Positions 22,022 to 33,800 of a DNA stretch of 64,000 nucleotides are shown piece by piece. This DNA is from Alternaria dauci. Taxonomy: Eukaryota; Ascomycota; Dothideomycetes; Pleosporales; Pleosporaceae. The notes below the pieces were generated by a model. That model saw nothing but the letters and a program-made list of their open reading frames with translations. It was not told where the DNA came from and did no database searches. How positions within the stretch are numbered: position 1 is the stretch's first letter; the number at the start of each line of letters is the position of its first letter. Location: positions 372,001-436,000 of the forward strand of contig NC_091272.1 of the NCBI RefSeq assembly GCF_042100115.1, written 5' to 3'. The position numbers and the translations under genes were made by a program.

Positions 22022-22199
22022 ACGTAAAGTCGGAATCACTTTATCCTCGTGCCTCCTACAGCCGTGTACTGGACACGCGACGGAGGGCGGAGGTGTACGG
22101 AAAGTCGGGATCACTTCATCCCCGAACCTCGGAAGAATAGGTGTTCGGCTTGCTGCGTAGGAGAGAGGTGTACGGAACGTTGGAGTCACCTCGTCTTCG
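22022..22199. repeat. three degenerate units with exact 75-bp period
   Basis: Related 28-bp cores start at 22022, 22097 and 22172, exactly 75 bp apart. On the minus strand they fall in one open frame (21938..22633) and encode EDKVIPTLR, GDEVIPTFR and EDEVTPTFR, with several third-position differences. They lie downstream of the C2H2 gene B stop and in a different frame from it. Confidence 0.7.
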
Positions 22200-22424
22200 C
22201 ATGCCAGCGCGCCACGAGCATCCCGAACGGTCGTCGGAGACCACCGAATATCAGATTGAGTCCCTTCTTTGCCGTCTCCAAGAAGAACCCAGAAAGCGGG
22301 CCAGCGCCCATCATTACCAGCAAAATCATTGATTTGAAGGCTGTGGTAGGCGGCGGGCCGTGGAATGGAACGTCGTAGCACGTTATGCAGGAACATAAAT
22401 CCTGCAGTAAAATAGTCAATGGGA

Positions 22425-23260
22425 TCATCTATGCTTGCGGCCCATATGCTTGAGCATGTTGTCCTTTCTTGGGTAAGATTTTCCGCAACCAGGTTTGGGG
22501 CATCGGAAGCGACTGCGGGTTGCGAGCGATCGATGACTTTGGCGGTGTCTTTCCAGGTCTGCGCTCGCGTGAAAGGCACTGAAGCAGTCAAGATGGTTAC
22601 ATCGGTATCTTCTTTCATGTTTAAGACGGACATGAGTGCTGGAGTAAGATTGTCAGTTCGTCCGCAACGGTCTATCTGGATTGGTGTACGTACTTCAAGT
22701 CACATGCACGGTTGAAGGTACAATCGCAGTAACCACACTGGCGGGGCTCGTTTCGGATATGGCTGTCTTTGAAAGAAGGCGTTACGAAGCGCGGGGCGTC
22801 ACTGGAGTCGGTTTGATGCACGCTAGAACTGGCGTGTTGGACAGATGGTACGAATTCGCTCGGCTCGGTGTCCGCGGTACCGTCGTTTGAAGGAGGCGAC
22901 CAGGTGCCTGTGATAGGTGTACTTTCAGAGCTGATGGACTGGTGTCGAGATGGTGCTGTGTCGATGCCTGCTTCGTTCGAAAGCGTGGCAGAGGAAACGA
23001 GGCTGTAATCCGTGAGATCGACTTCGGATTGGAGGTCGGAAGGTTCTTGCGATATCTGATCTAGTTGCGCTTCATTTGTTTGTTCGTCAAATCCTGCTAG
23101 AGAGGGTCTAGTAGGGTATGCCTGAGCAAGACTGACTTCGGGATCGTTGGTCGGTTCCGTACTGGCGGTCGGCTCACGCGAGGGTGTGCTCGGAGGCAAG
23201 TATGGTGCATGAATGATGGGATTGATGTCGTACTCGACTTCATAAGGAGAAACAAAGAGT
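22425..23260 (-). CDS. C2H2 zinc-finger protein B (paralog of A; 5' end unresolved)
   Basis: The clear exons end at 22694 and run 22638..22425, split by a 55-bp GTACGT...CCAG intron at the same codon of finger 1 as in gene A. An acidic Ser/Pro/Thr-rich region precedes three fingers: CGYCDCTFNRACDLN-THVRLKH, YRCNHLDCFSAF...RHRQSH and FRCPKPGCGKSY...KHMGRKH, then stop. The same frame extends upstream through NPIIHAPYL to a candidate acceptor near 23261 without an in-frame ATG. The first ATG on the strand after the TATA block is at 23243, in another frame. It could join the finger frame by a 56-bp intron (GTGAGC at 23177, CAG ending 23122), giving a 235-residue protein starting MKSSTTSIPSF. Which model is used is undecided. 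Confidence 0.65.
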
Positions 23261-23618
23261 CTGAATTTCGATAAATGACAAGAGAATGTTGGGGTTGGTG
23301 GGATAAGGAAGGTGGACGGCGAAGACTATTGGTCCTCGCCGGACGATTTGAGATGATGGCGGGACTGAGTAGCAGGATAGCGATGTAGAATCCAAGAATT
23401 TTACTGGCGTGTGAGTGATGGCGCAGATTCAAAGGCGTAGGGTGACGATTGACGGACGGTTTGCAAGGCCCCCAGCACCAAACGCCTGATGGCGCGGTGG
23501 TGGGGCTGAAGGCTGTAGGAGGCTTTGGCAGTAGGAGCAATTTTGAAATAACAGACCTCTAAGGGAACTTTTCTAGACTAGGACTATAACGAAAAGAGAC
23601 GATAGGAACAGCGCTGAC

Positions 23619-23624
23619 TTATAT
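23619..23624 (-). promoter_or_regulatory. TATA box of C2H2 gene B
   Basis: ATATAA on the minus strand, within sequence similar to the region around the TATAAG upstream of gene A. Confidence 0.45.
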
Positions 23625-24327
23625 CTGACCTCAAAGATTTGGAGGCACACCATGCCTGAGGCTGAGCATCACTAAGCAGGCGGAGTGAGGCTGTGACCAG
23701 CCACTCTCGAGTTTCAGAACATATCGTAAGCGCATAAGCGACATATCCTGATCGAATGGCATCGTCATATCAGACTCAGCCTTGTTGTATGCCTCCATTT
23801 TAGCGGCACGCCATGCAAGGGAAAATCAAACGCCAACCCCGTAGTTGTCCAAGTGGAGTATTATTGTACAAGCGCAGATTGACTGCTCTTCCCGTAGTTG
23901 CCTGGTAGGGTATTCGATTCTCGTGTATGGCGTGGCGGCGTGGGAGTAGTTTGGAGGACGTAGGCTGAGCGGGACGGATGTTGAGGTGCCTGTGCTTTCG
24001 CGGCCCTTGCCCGCTTTGAGACTAAACCGGCCGGGCGACATCTGGGCAGGCCTGCGCTCATGCCTCTCCCATCACATTGCTCACCATCCCGCAACATCTC
24101 CGAGTGGTGGCCATTGGGATGATCATCCTCTGACGATGCAGCTGCCAGTACTGCCACCCACCAACTCACCGGTACGCCACGCTACAAGCACGAACGCGGC
24201 TGAACACGATAAGTGTGCATGCGGAAAGAACTTTTTACGACGCAGATATGCGAGTTTCGGAATACAAAACATTATGATTCGATTCTATCATTATGGACTA
24301 TCTCATCGCGATCGTAGCTTCAACGCT

Positions 24328-25368
24328 CTACTTCCTCGCAGCACCGGTTCCCTCTGGCCAGAACTCGTCGAGCCACTCATATGGGTTCTCCGGGATGTAT
24401 TGGTTCAGAATCTCGCCCTCGTACTCGGTAAGGTGGTCACGGGTGAGGTTGTACAGCGCGTACTTCTCATCAGGTCCTGTACCGACAGTGTATGGAACAG
24501 TCTGAACATTGTTTCCAATCTCCTTGTCGACCCAGCGCTCGACGTCTGCGACCTGAGCGTTCTTGATGCGGTACTCATCGCCGTAGTTGGGTGAAATCTG
24601 GAAACGTGTTAGTCAAGCAACATGACAAGAGAAGCAATTCTGGATTCTTACTATGCCCATGCGGGTACCATTGACGGCAATGACGTTCTGGATGGTGACA
24701 TTGCGCTTCGCTTGGTTCAAGCAGTTGCCGCACGACTGGTAGAAGGTACCGAAGGTCTCGGCATAGAAACCGGTGACGTTGAGCTTTCCACCTAGCGAGT
24801 TGTCCTGGAAGATCTTGTCGGTTGCGCTTCGCGCACCGCCTCCGATAACACGGAGCTGGGTGTTGAGACCCTTGGATGTAAGAGCATCTTCGCAAACGTC
24901 CTCCCACCAAACTGTCGTAGGATTGTCAGTATGCGAGCACGCAAATTCCAAATCTAGGGACTTACCATTCTCGACCCATGCATCGCCCAGCGCGTGGATG
25001 CCCTCACTCTGGTGCTTGCCGATGACTACGTTCCTGATCGTGGCTCCGGGTAGCAGGTTGAAGACAGCATCAGCATCTGTTCCTTCTGCCTGCTCGTTGC
25101 ATGAGCCTTCAACACGCTCGTATCGCTTCATCTGTCCATCGAAGACCTGACCAGCCCCGATGTACATGGTCTCATTGAGCACGACAGTCTCAGTCGGCAC
25201 GGGAAACTTGGTAACCGGGAATGGAAATCGTGGAAGAGGTCGCGCGCCAAGGTCGCCCTGGGTTGAGTCTGCGCCTCCTTGTGGCCCATCGCCGTTTTGA
25301 CGGCGGATCACTGCCGCTGTTGAGAGGGCAGGAAGGAGAGGAAGGATGACAGAAGTAGAGAGCTTCAT
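24328..25368 (-). CDS. secreted pectate lyase, polysaccharide lyase family 3
   Basis: Three exons, 25368..24966, 24911..24652 and 24597..24328, both introns 54 bp; 310 residues. The signal peptide (MKLSTSVILPLLPALSTAAV) is followed by a Kex2-like site (VIRR) and a Gly/Pro-rich stretch of about 45 residues. The PL3 beta-helix fold comes next, with family motifs in order: FNLLPGATIRNVVIG, EGIHALGDAWVENVWWEDVC, ALTSKG, RVIGGGARSATDKIFQ and TFYQSCGNCLNQAKRNVTI. PL3 enzymes cut de-esterified pectin by calcium-dependent beta-elimination outside the cell. They are longer than bacterial PL3 domains here because of the N-terminal linker. Conserved Cys residues for disulfides are present. This supports a plant-associated lifestyle. 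It has a good TATA box 119 bp upstream. Confidence 0.9.
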
Positions 25369-25486
25369 CTTGACGACTGGATTTTGATTGTGAGATGAAT
25401 TGAACTCTTGCGACCGAGATTCTGGGTCAATTGATGACTGCGGTGGTGCAGGAGAGGTATTTTACACTGCATGCAGCTGCCCTAGG

Positions 25487-25494
25487 TTTTATAT
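25487..25494 (-). promoter_or_regulatory. TATA box of pectate lyase gene
   Basis: ATATAAAA on the minus strand, 119 bp upstream of the pectate lyase ATG. It has the strong consensus expected of a highly regulated secreted-enzyme gene. Confidence 0.55.
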
Positions 25495-26373
25495 CTCCCA
25501 CACCAACTTCTCCCCCAGGTCTCCGTCCGTCCAGAAGCCTCCTCACGCACACTTTCCGCATGCGATCCCGCGCGAAATCCTGCTGCCATCTCCTTCCACA
25601 TACTCGTGTAGCTGCACAGGGACATAGCTTCCCCAAAGCTACCCCAGCATCTGCGCCTCCAAGCCAGCGGAAGAAATGCCATCCATGTACTTTCCGCGAG
25701 TGACGACGCGAGGATGGTGATGTAGTAGACTTGGCGCATTCTTAACCGATGAATCCCCAGACTATGAGATGCGTCGCCAAGTGAACGCCTCGCGTTGGTC
25801 ACATTCGGCGGCATTTCTCCACGAATAACCCCGCGACTTGGCGGCTTGTTTTCGCCAACCCCGTCTTTCCTCCCCCGCGTATCTTGGACTTCTTAGCCTG
25901 TGCCTGCGGGGGACAGGGGTCTAATTTTCCTGCGCCCTGAGCGGTCATGCGGTTGTGGTGGCTTGAGGTACGGCGTAGCTTTACCGCGGCCGCGCTTCGA
26001 GATTTCTCATCTTTCAAGTCGCGCAGATATTCTCACGCCATAGACCGAAGGAAAAGGAATACATGCCTGCTGGCGGGTGAGTTTTGGCGGGGGAGTGAGG
26101 CGTCTGCTTGAAGCATTGACTGACGAGACGGTGCATACATTGCTGCAACTAGGATCATGTTGGCAGAGCGGGATCACGCAGCCATCCCTGTCTTGCGATT
26201 CCAGCAGCCACGGCACTATTTCCACATTATCAACTCTCCACAATGGCAATGAAATACACTGGCTAGTTGGATAGCTGGTTCATGTGTGGCGAGCAAAACC
26301 ATGTGTTCCACCAATGGAGCGACAAGAACTGAGCGTTACCCAGGTAGGTAAACATACAAAGAAGGAAGCTCCT
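25495..26373. other. intergenic, no gene seen
   Basis: Upstream promoter of the pectate lyase gene and 3' flank of the SDR gene. Short open frames without recognisable content. Confidence 0.5.
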
Positions 26374-27508
26374 TCAATCCCAGTTCTCAGTCATCTCCCG
26401 CAGTCCCTTCTCAAGACTATCCCATTTCGACCCCGGTCCTTTCAACCAGCTCATGACTTCCTCAGCCCTGGCATTCGGCAAGCTCATCCGATCAACACCC
26501 ATGCCCTCAATGTTATCCGGGAATTGTCTCTCGGGGTAAAGCTTTCGCCATATGTCCAGTATTCTGTTGTAGCTCCACGGCTCTGCAAAACCGAAAAGAC
26601 GTTCTGTCTTCACGTCGCTATGGATCAATGCGGAGATGTGCAGAAGCGCATCGTCGACAGTATGAATGTACCATTGTGGGCCAGCATATGTCGTCCATTT
26701 CTTTGAGTGTATGCCTTTCCAAGCATCGTGGGCCCATTCGATGGTTGAAGGAAATCCTTGGTGCTCAGGAATCAAGACAGCGCTGAAGTTTGCGTTTGGC
26801 AACTTCTCAATATTAGCATCATGCTTTCTGGTAAGTAAGGAATCCTGCTTACAATGCGGTTGAGTACGAGATTGGGCTGATTCTCTTCCATCCATCTCAT
26901 CATCGCCTTCTCGGTTTCCGTCTTCATGGCTGCGTAGACGAATAGCCCTGGCTTACCTGGCTCTTTTTCCAGAACCTTCAATGCTTCATCGTTGTAAGTA
27001 TTTTCATCGATTGAGAACTCCACGTTGGGTCGGGGGAAAGTCGCAGCAACGGACGACGATGTAAAGACAAAGCTTTTGCACGAAGGGACCTTTGCGCAAG
27101 CCTTGAGTGCATTCAGGCCTGCGTTAGTGGCAATTGAGATCGCTTTGTTGACGTCTGAGATGCCTCCGATAGGTGACGCGACGTGGATGAATCCTTCGAT
27201 ACCTAGGGACCAAGACACCTTAGCTTTGCTGGATGTATCGAAAACGAGTCTGACTTCGACATACCATTGACAAAATTGTCGTAGCATCCCTCGGCAGTCA
27301 TGTCCGGCACGTCAACCAACTCGAATTTCGCTTCTTTGTACTTGTCGTTGAAGTACTCGGTCAAGTATCCATGCTTCCGGGCGTTTCTGACTGCACCGCG
27401 AACATTGTATCCTCGTTTCAGCAGCTGGTCGGCGATATGGCTTCCAATAAGCCCATTGACGCCCGTCACGAAAACAGTGGCACCAGGCTTAATGATGACT
27501 GTAGGCAT
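26374..27508 (-). CDS. NAD(P)-dependent extended SDR reductase (Gre2 / dihydroflavonol reductase-like)
   Basis: Three exons, 27508..27265, 27202..26853 and 26802..26374, with introns of 62 and 50 bp; 340 residues, normal for extended short-chain dehydrogenases. Seen: the Rossmann motif VTGVNGLIGSHIADQLL (Gly 16, 19, 22); GFIHVASPIGG; FVFTSSSVAATFP with the active-site Ser region; and the catalytic YxxxK as FVYAAMKTE (Tyr171, Lys175). The C-terminal part (substrate domain) includes GPQWYIHTVDDALLHISAL. Fungal members of this group reduce aldehydes or ketones such as methylglyoxal, or act in secondary metabolism. No partner genes adjoin it, so a stand-alone carbonyl reductase is the cautious call. 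Confidence 0.85.
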
Positions 27509-28218
27509 GGTGTCGAGTGGGTCAAAAGGAGGGGTAACTTGAATGAGGTAAGCAAAAAGGGGCTGAGATTCAGAGTTCTTCGAATGCTACTCAAGATCTG
27601 CTTGTTGGTCTCGCAACTCAAAATGATTCAAGAGGAGAAAAAGAAGAGAAGATGACAGTCGCAAGATCGACAAGCAGATTAAATACAACGCGGTTCTGGC
27701 TGCCTGAAGTTACACAGCCTAGCTGTGTTGAGGAAGGCGGGGTCGATGCAGCACGCAGTATTAACCGAATGCCAATAGCACATTCTACAGAATTCTGGTT
27801 TTGACTCGATCAAGGGATTCGCGGTATTCCCGGTTTTAAGGCTGTGTGGACTTGTGTCCCACAGTTTAGCTTTGACAGCCTTCCAGCTATGCGGCACCAG
27901 CTGCCAAGGGGTGAGAAATCGATGACAGTGTAGGAGCGTACGAAGAAGACGGGAAGACGGGAAGTTAAAGGAAGCAGGTTTTTCTTCGCATCGGTGTATT
28001 CTGATCGTAAGGCAAAGACGCAAGCAGCTAAGCAAGCTATTATACACAGGGTATGACTGGAAAAGTACAAGAGGGCGCCGAAACACCTCGCTTAGCGGAC
28101 ACAAAAAGTCCACCACATACCTTTCCAAGCACCCAAACCCGCATGTAACGTTTCCTTCATCGAAGACGTAGCACTATCTAGAAGTGCTATCGTATACCAT
28201 GCAAATTCCTCGCGTCGA
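27509..28218. other. intergenic, no gene seen
   Basis: Promoter of the SDR gene (a TTAAATA block near 27678) and 3' flank of the AIG2-like gene. The 149-codon minus-strand open frame here has no recognisable content. Confidence 0.45.
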
Positions 28219-29867
28219 TCAAGCACCCTTGCTCTGGGTGTTTTGAGGAGTCAGATTCTCAAACTTCCCGACCAAGGACTTGATGCTCTCACTAGTCTTC
28301 CGCATACGAGTGTGAGGGCCCATAGACTGGCTGGGAGATGTTGCTGTAAGGGCTGGGCGGACAGGTGCGGTGGCATGCTCCTTCCTCCATGGGGTGGATG
28401 GCGACCATGGCTGTTTTACGGACGCTGACAGGCTTCCTTCTTCATTGATCGTTGTGCTGGTGCCGGAGATGGACGCAGTCATCGAGACAGCTCTTGATCT
28501 TTTCTGCTCTGCCAGAAGAAACCGCTGATATTCGGATCCAGCCTGGATGTTCCTGCCGTGGTCGATGTCGCCAATCTCTTTGATCTTCTCCACATTCGAG
28601 GGCGCATCCCTGTCAGTTGTCTCGGCAGTCCTTTGAGCGTCCGCGACCGCCTCGATCTCTTCATATTTTCCAGCCTCCATAACGGCCTTGAAGACTTTGG
28701 TGTCTTTGATATCCTTGACCGCTGTGGTCTCAACGTCGCTTGAACTGTCGGCCACCTTCGCCTTGCTAGCATCCTGCATTTCCATGAGCTCCTTGTAGAT
28801 CTTAGTATCCTTGATGTCCTTGGGCTCTGTAGTTGGAACATCGCTAGTCGCCGCCCAGTCCTTAGTCTCAATCTTCGGGTCAACTGGATGCTCGTGAGCA
28901 AAAGGCTCCAGGTATTCGTAGCTGGCGGACAACGGAAGCTCGTCGAGAGAATGGTGCGGAACGTCTGTGTCGTGCAGTGTAGAGATCGATGGTGAGATGC
29001 GTGGTGTCGGATGCCCGTCGGCAACAGCTATCGGGCCTGTATCAGAGAAGCCGCCGTTGTGAGACTCTTGCTCCATAGCCGAATCCTCAGCCGACCTGTC
29101 ATTCCTGATGACTGTACCATTCCCCTCCGGCTCTAGCCTCGCCTCTCCATGCATGAAGCTCCTTGCACTTCCCACGAGCGTATCTCCATCGCCCTATCAG
29201 TTAACACAACTTGTCAGCACAGATCCTCCATACAGCCTTCAATCCATGACTTACCTCCGGCACGAAGATCCTGCCCATGACTTTCATCATCTTCCCCACC
29301 TTACCCAGCAAACTCGAGCAAGCAACCTCAATCTCCACCGCCTTGATCTCTCCAGCCCCACCCACATACTGGATCAGCGCCAATTCCTCCTCCAAAGACA
29401 ACGCTTCGAAAACAACGCCTTTAACGACATCTTCATCACACCACTCACCGAAGTTGCGGGCATCGAATGCTAGTGTACTGTCTCCGTGGCCTGAGCGGAC
29501 AGAGCGGCGGTAGCCTGCGACACGCGCTTTGCGGAGCTTGGGTGTGCGCGATAGTGAAAGTGCGGTCTGGAAGGGTAAATTGTAGTATTAGCGAGGAGAG
29601 CGAGTGGTCGAGTTGTCGAGTACGTGAGAGGGTGAAGAATTGTCGTCCTAGACAATCCAAAGGACCTTTGTTGAAGGTAGTGGCGTAAACCTGACAACAA
29701 CGCACGCCAATCGCTAAAAAATTCCCATCTATACCAAGAGACGCAAAAGCAGTAATTGAAATAAAACTCACCTTGATAGTCTTCGCGTCCGTAACTCCAT
29801 CGCAGAGAAAATACGCGACGGGATGAGTCGGTAAAGGCTGTACGTCAGTCTCGAGCTGCGAAGTCAT
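28219..29867 (-). CDS. AIG2-like (gamma-glutamylcyclotransferase-fold) protein with long acidic tail
   Basis: Three exons, 29867..29772, 29566..29255 and 29193..28219, with introns of 205 and 61 bp; 460 residues. The N-terminal about 130 residues resemble the GGACT/AIG2 fold: VAYFLCDGVTDAKTIK, then LRKARVAGYRRSVRSG, then VVKGVVFEALSLEEELALIQ. The usual YGTL motif of active cyclotransferases reads CDGV here, so catalysis is doubtful. The remaining about 320 residues are acidic and Ser/Thr-rich and contain two related blocks, EPKDIKDTKIYKELME and AVKDIKDTKVFKAVME, suggesting an internal duplication. They end with a basic, Ser-rich section. All splice junctions are phase 0 and keep the frame. 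The fold call is from motif shape only. Confidence 0.6.
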
Positions 29868-30814
29868 CGTGGTGTCGTTATAGTCAACACCCAGACGCGG
29901 AAGCAGTCCCAGCGTGAGCGCCCGAGGTAGAGAAAGAGAAAAGATCGGCAGCCGTATTGTGGGCAGGACGAAGCAGAGATGAGGGAAAAGATGGGGTAGA
30001 GGCGAGAGCGGAAAACGGAGGGTTGGGGCCTAAGCCTGTTGTTGCGACGATGAGCGGGGAGAGGTGAAAGAGGCATTTGTTTCTGGTCGTGGCGTGTGTT
30101 TGCGTATAACGCGATCTGTGTTGACAGATGAAGGCGTCCGATAACGCACCTCCCAGAACTGATAGAGGAGTGGCAAGAGCAGCTGCCTTGTACAAAACCA
30201 TTTCACCTTCCCGATACACATCCTCATATCGCATCACTTCCCCGATTCATATTTCACACAAGCAGGCAGACCAAGAAACCAAAGCGACGTGACGAAGCAG
30301 GAAACACCATTCATAATATCCTACAAAGTATGCACTTGACGGTAAGAAACCTCGCATTGAGCGCCTCATCCCCCCCGTACAAAGTATTCGCCTCGCAATG
30401 CTTATTCTACAAGAAATGCGCGACAGCAATGAACATGACTAGTAACGCAGCATCCCCATGAATGGTATAGAAATACCCCCAAGTGACGATTCCGAAGAAC
30501 TCCGTGCTTTTGTATCATTAGACCAGAAATAGAAAACGATACCAAAAACCGCGAACGTCATCCTCTGCGTTCCCATGCTCATCCCGGGTCCCATCCACAT
30601 ACGTGTGTCATTAACCCCTATGTTTTTTTGCCGGCCAGCCCAATAGGAGTCGTGATACTCGTAAGCAGGTTGAGAAGCAACCCGAATGCCCACATAGGAA
30701 AAAGAGAAGAAGAAGACCGACCACTTAAGTCTTCCTCAAAAACAACGGAGGAAGGTTATTAGTGCCCATCAGATACACTCTGCCGCAAAACGCCGAGCTT
30801 CTACCACCGGCCGC
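29868..30814. other. intergenic; one weak orphan open frame
   Basis: Between the AIG2-like start and the NOT1 3' end. A minus-strand open frame around 30439..30693 contains one hydrophobic segment (MTFAVFGIVFYFWS). It starts at a GTG, has its first ATG far inside and no clear splice partner, so it is not called a gene. Confidence 0.4.
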
Positions 30815-33800
30815 CTAAGCCAGCGGACGCGGACTCGCCTGTGCATGCGTAAACAGTGCATTAAGCAACCGCTCAACCTTCAAATGAAGCAGACGAGTCA
30901 GTATGGTTGGACAGCAGAGCAAGTAGAAGATTACGTACTTCAGGAGCTGCTTTGACAAACGGCAATTCCCAGAACGTGTAGGTTGGGTTCTTCAAGATCT
31001 CCAACAGCGTGATAATGAGTCCCCAGGGGTGTGGACGGTGGACTAGCAGGCGCTCTAATAGCACGCGAGTAATGGTCTCTTGGATCTCCAATGCGAGCGA
31101 ATCGTCGTTAGGAGGTCCGAAGAGGTGGAGTAGCGTATAGCTGTAGAAATGGGTATGCGTGTTTGGGAAGCGGAGCTGGTTCGCGATGGCGCTGATGAAA
31201 TGGAACCTGGCCTCTGGGTGGAAGTCCTTGACAAGCCTCTCGATGACCTTGGTAGCTGGGCTCTCTGCATCAAAGATCGGAACGCTAGCCGACCCGGTGC
31301 CTAGAGTCGCGATGCCAATGTACAGAGTAATTGCATGTATCAACGCTGGGTTCGCTGTCGTAGAAACGAGCTCAAACGCTGCTGGCTGAGGCTCTGCGTA
31401 ATAGACTGCTTGGCACACCTTGTCAACATCCTTGTTCTTCAACTCTGAGCCCTTGAGGAGGCTGTCTAGAGCATCCTTGATTCCTGCATCTGAAAGCAAC
31501 TGCGCGATATCGGCACGGATAACCGGCGCTTGAAGGTCATGCTCCAGTCGGTCGGCTTTGAGTCCAGCCGTGAACGGATCTGGCATCTCAAGAATGGTGG
31601 AAGGGTAGGCGCTGACGATGAGATTGCGCAGTTGTGTGCAGTGCATAGGAATGCTGTTGCAGAACCGGAAGTGGTTCTCGACTAGGAACTCGGGGAAGTC
31701 GTGGTGTATCACTAGCAGAACTCGCAGAACACCACGGTAGAACTGTTCAGCCATGACCGTCTCTCCAGTAGGCTTGATGAGCTTGCCCGTGAAGATCAAG
31801 AGCGTCTCGATAAGCTGGGCATAGACTTCCCATCGCTTGTCTCCTTGGCCCTCTTCCAGCATAGCAGGTACGAAGATGCGATGAGCAACTAGCGCTAGCC
31901 ATGAGAATGTGAACCGCTGAAGGTGCGAGGGCTGAAGAACCAACAGAGCCCTGGCAACAGCAAGGAAAATATCGGCCTTCTGGTCTGCGAGAGACTCTTC
32001 CTTTACCGCGTCGTTGAGGTGGAAAAGGATGGCAGAGAACAACCTGAAGAAGACCTTCTGGTTGAATGCATCGCCTCGTGTGCTGTGGTGGTTGCAGAGA
32101 ACAAGCACGACTACGACAAGTATTTGATCCAAGTACCTAGCCTTGCTTTCCTTGACAGCTCCGTCTTGCTCGCCTTGGTAGACGACAAGGTCCACGACCA
32201 GCCGACCAAGTGCATCGATCTTAACGGTCGCAATGTCTTCGTTACCGTTACCGAACGGCGCGGAGTGCTCTTGTTCGTATGCGGCGACGGAAGAGTCGAT
32301 GCAGGCGCGAATAAATGCAACGGATGATTCTTGAGTTTCCATAACCTTTTGCTGGTGGAGCTGGTAGATGAATGCGCCAACTGTTTTCTTTGGAATGGTT
32401 TCCATCTGGAGATGCACCCACTCATCGAAGACATACTCGAGTTGGTCCTTGTGTCCGGATCCTGGTGGCGTAGGCATGAGCTCATTGGATGGTACCTGTA
32501 GATTGCCGAGTACACGTTTTCCAAGCTCGAAGGATGGGTCCTCTGCTAGCCAGGTGGTGAGAGCGTCGATGGACATGGCGAAGTCGGCACGGAACGCACT
32601 TGGGTGTTCGTTCAGGAGGAGCTCCTCCATCAAGCTAGACAGCATCTCTACTGCAGCGACGCGTCGTTCTTGAATGGCCTTGGCAATAGTCGTGTTCAGG
32701 CGGTGCATATCCATCAGGCTGACCTCCATCAAAGCAACCATGACCGTAGACTTGAAGATCCTATCGTCGTCGTGTAGAGTCGCCAACCACATGAGTACCT
32801 GCCGAGAAGTCTGGACGGACAATTGGCAGAGATGACTTAGCAGATGCGCCATGACCTCAACTTCCAAGCGGCTCAAAGAGTCGGAAAAGAGATGGTTAGT
32901 GACTTGGCCTGCAATGCGGAAAGCCCAGGTTTCCTTGTTAGGGCCCGCGTACTCGATGCTCGTGATGAGCTGGTCGAAAACCTGGTGAACATTGCTGCTA
33001 CCAGGCTGAAGTTCGCTGATACGTTCCTCTGGCGCCTCCTTGATAGCGCGATTCAGTTCGAGGAGAAGATCCTCAACACTACGCTGACCACGCTCCAAGC
33101 CTGGAGCATCCATATAGCCGTTAGCTTGTTGTTGTGTCAAGGGTGCATGAGGGGCTTGAAGACTCTGTAGCCGGGCTTGCTGTGCTGGTTGGCGTGGCTC
33201 TGCTGGCGCAGCACCTGGGGTGGGAAGGTTCGGCACCGCTGCGAACTGGTCTTGGAGGACGTCTGGAAGCTGACGTCCACCATCTTGGGACGTGTTGTTC
33301 GTGTGCGGAGCACCTCGCGACTGCCTACCAAAGTCTTCGTAGATGGCCAACTGCTCACGATTCAGACCACCAGGCATCTGCTTGTACGGTTCAGGGATAT
33401 AGAATGCCCAGGGGCTGATGTTTGCATCCTTGAATGGCTCATTTGGACGAGAGCTGCGGAACATTCGGCGAATACGGACTGCTTCCTCAATCTGCATGTC
33501 AATCTCTGCAAGGGACGACATTTCAGCGGCCTGCTCAACCGTGTTGCAGACAAGGTCAAGATTGTCGTTGACAAACATGATGATATGTCCTTCTGGCAGC
33601 GCTTGGTCGGGGAGGTCTCTAGCTGTTACACGGATGTGGTTTTGAATACTCATGCGTAATGGTTCCTTGCAAGTAACAAGGGCCAAGGCACCAGAAAGAG
33701 CCTTGACAACAGTGTGTGCTGCGTTGCGAAACTTCTCCTCGTCGGGCTCCATAGCAAAGTCCTTGTTGATCAACTGCGATGTCGAGATGGCAGCAATAGT

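Noticed and set aside
24328..27508. Pectate lyase plus SDR reductase as a metabolic cluster
   Set aside because: No backbone synthase, transporter or cluster regulator is adjacent, and the two families do not share a pathway.
30439..30693. 84-codon frame with one hydrophobic segment
   Set aside because: Begins at GTG, first ATG is far inside, no clear exons to extend it.
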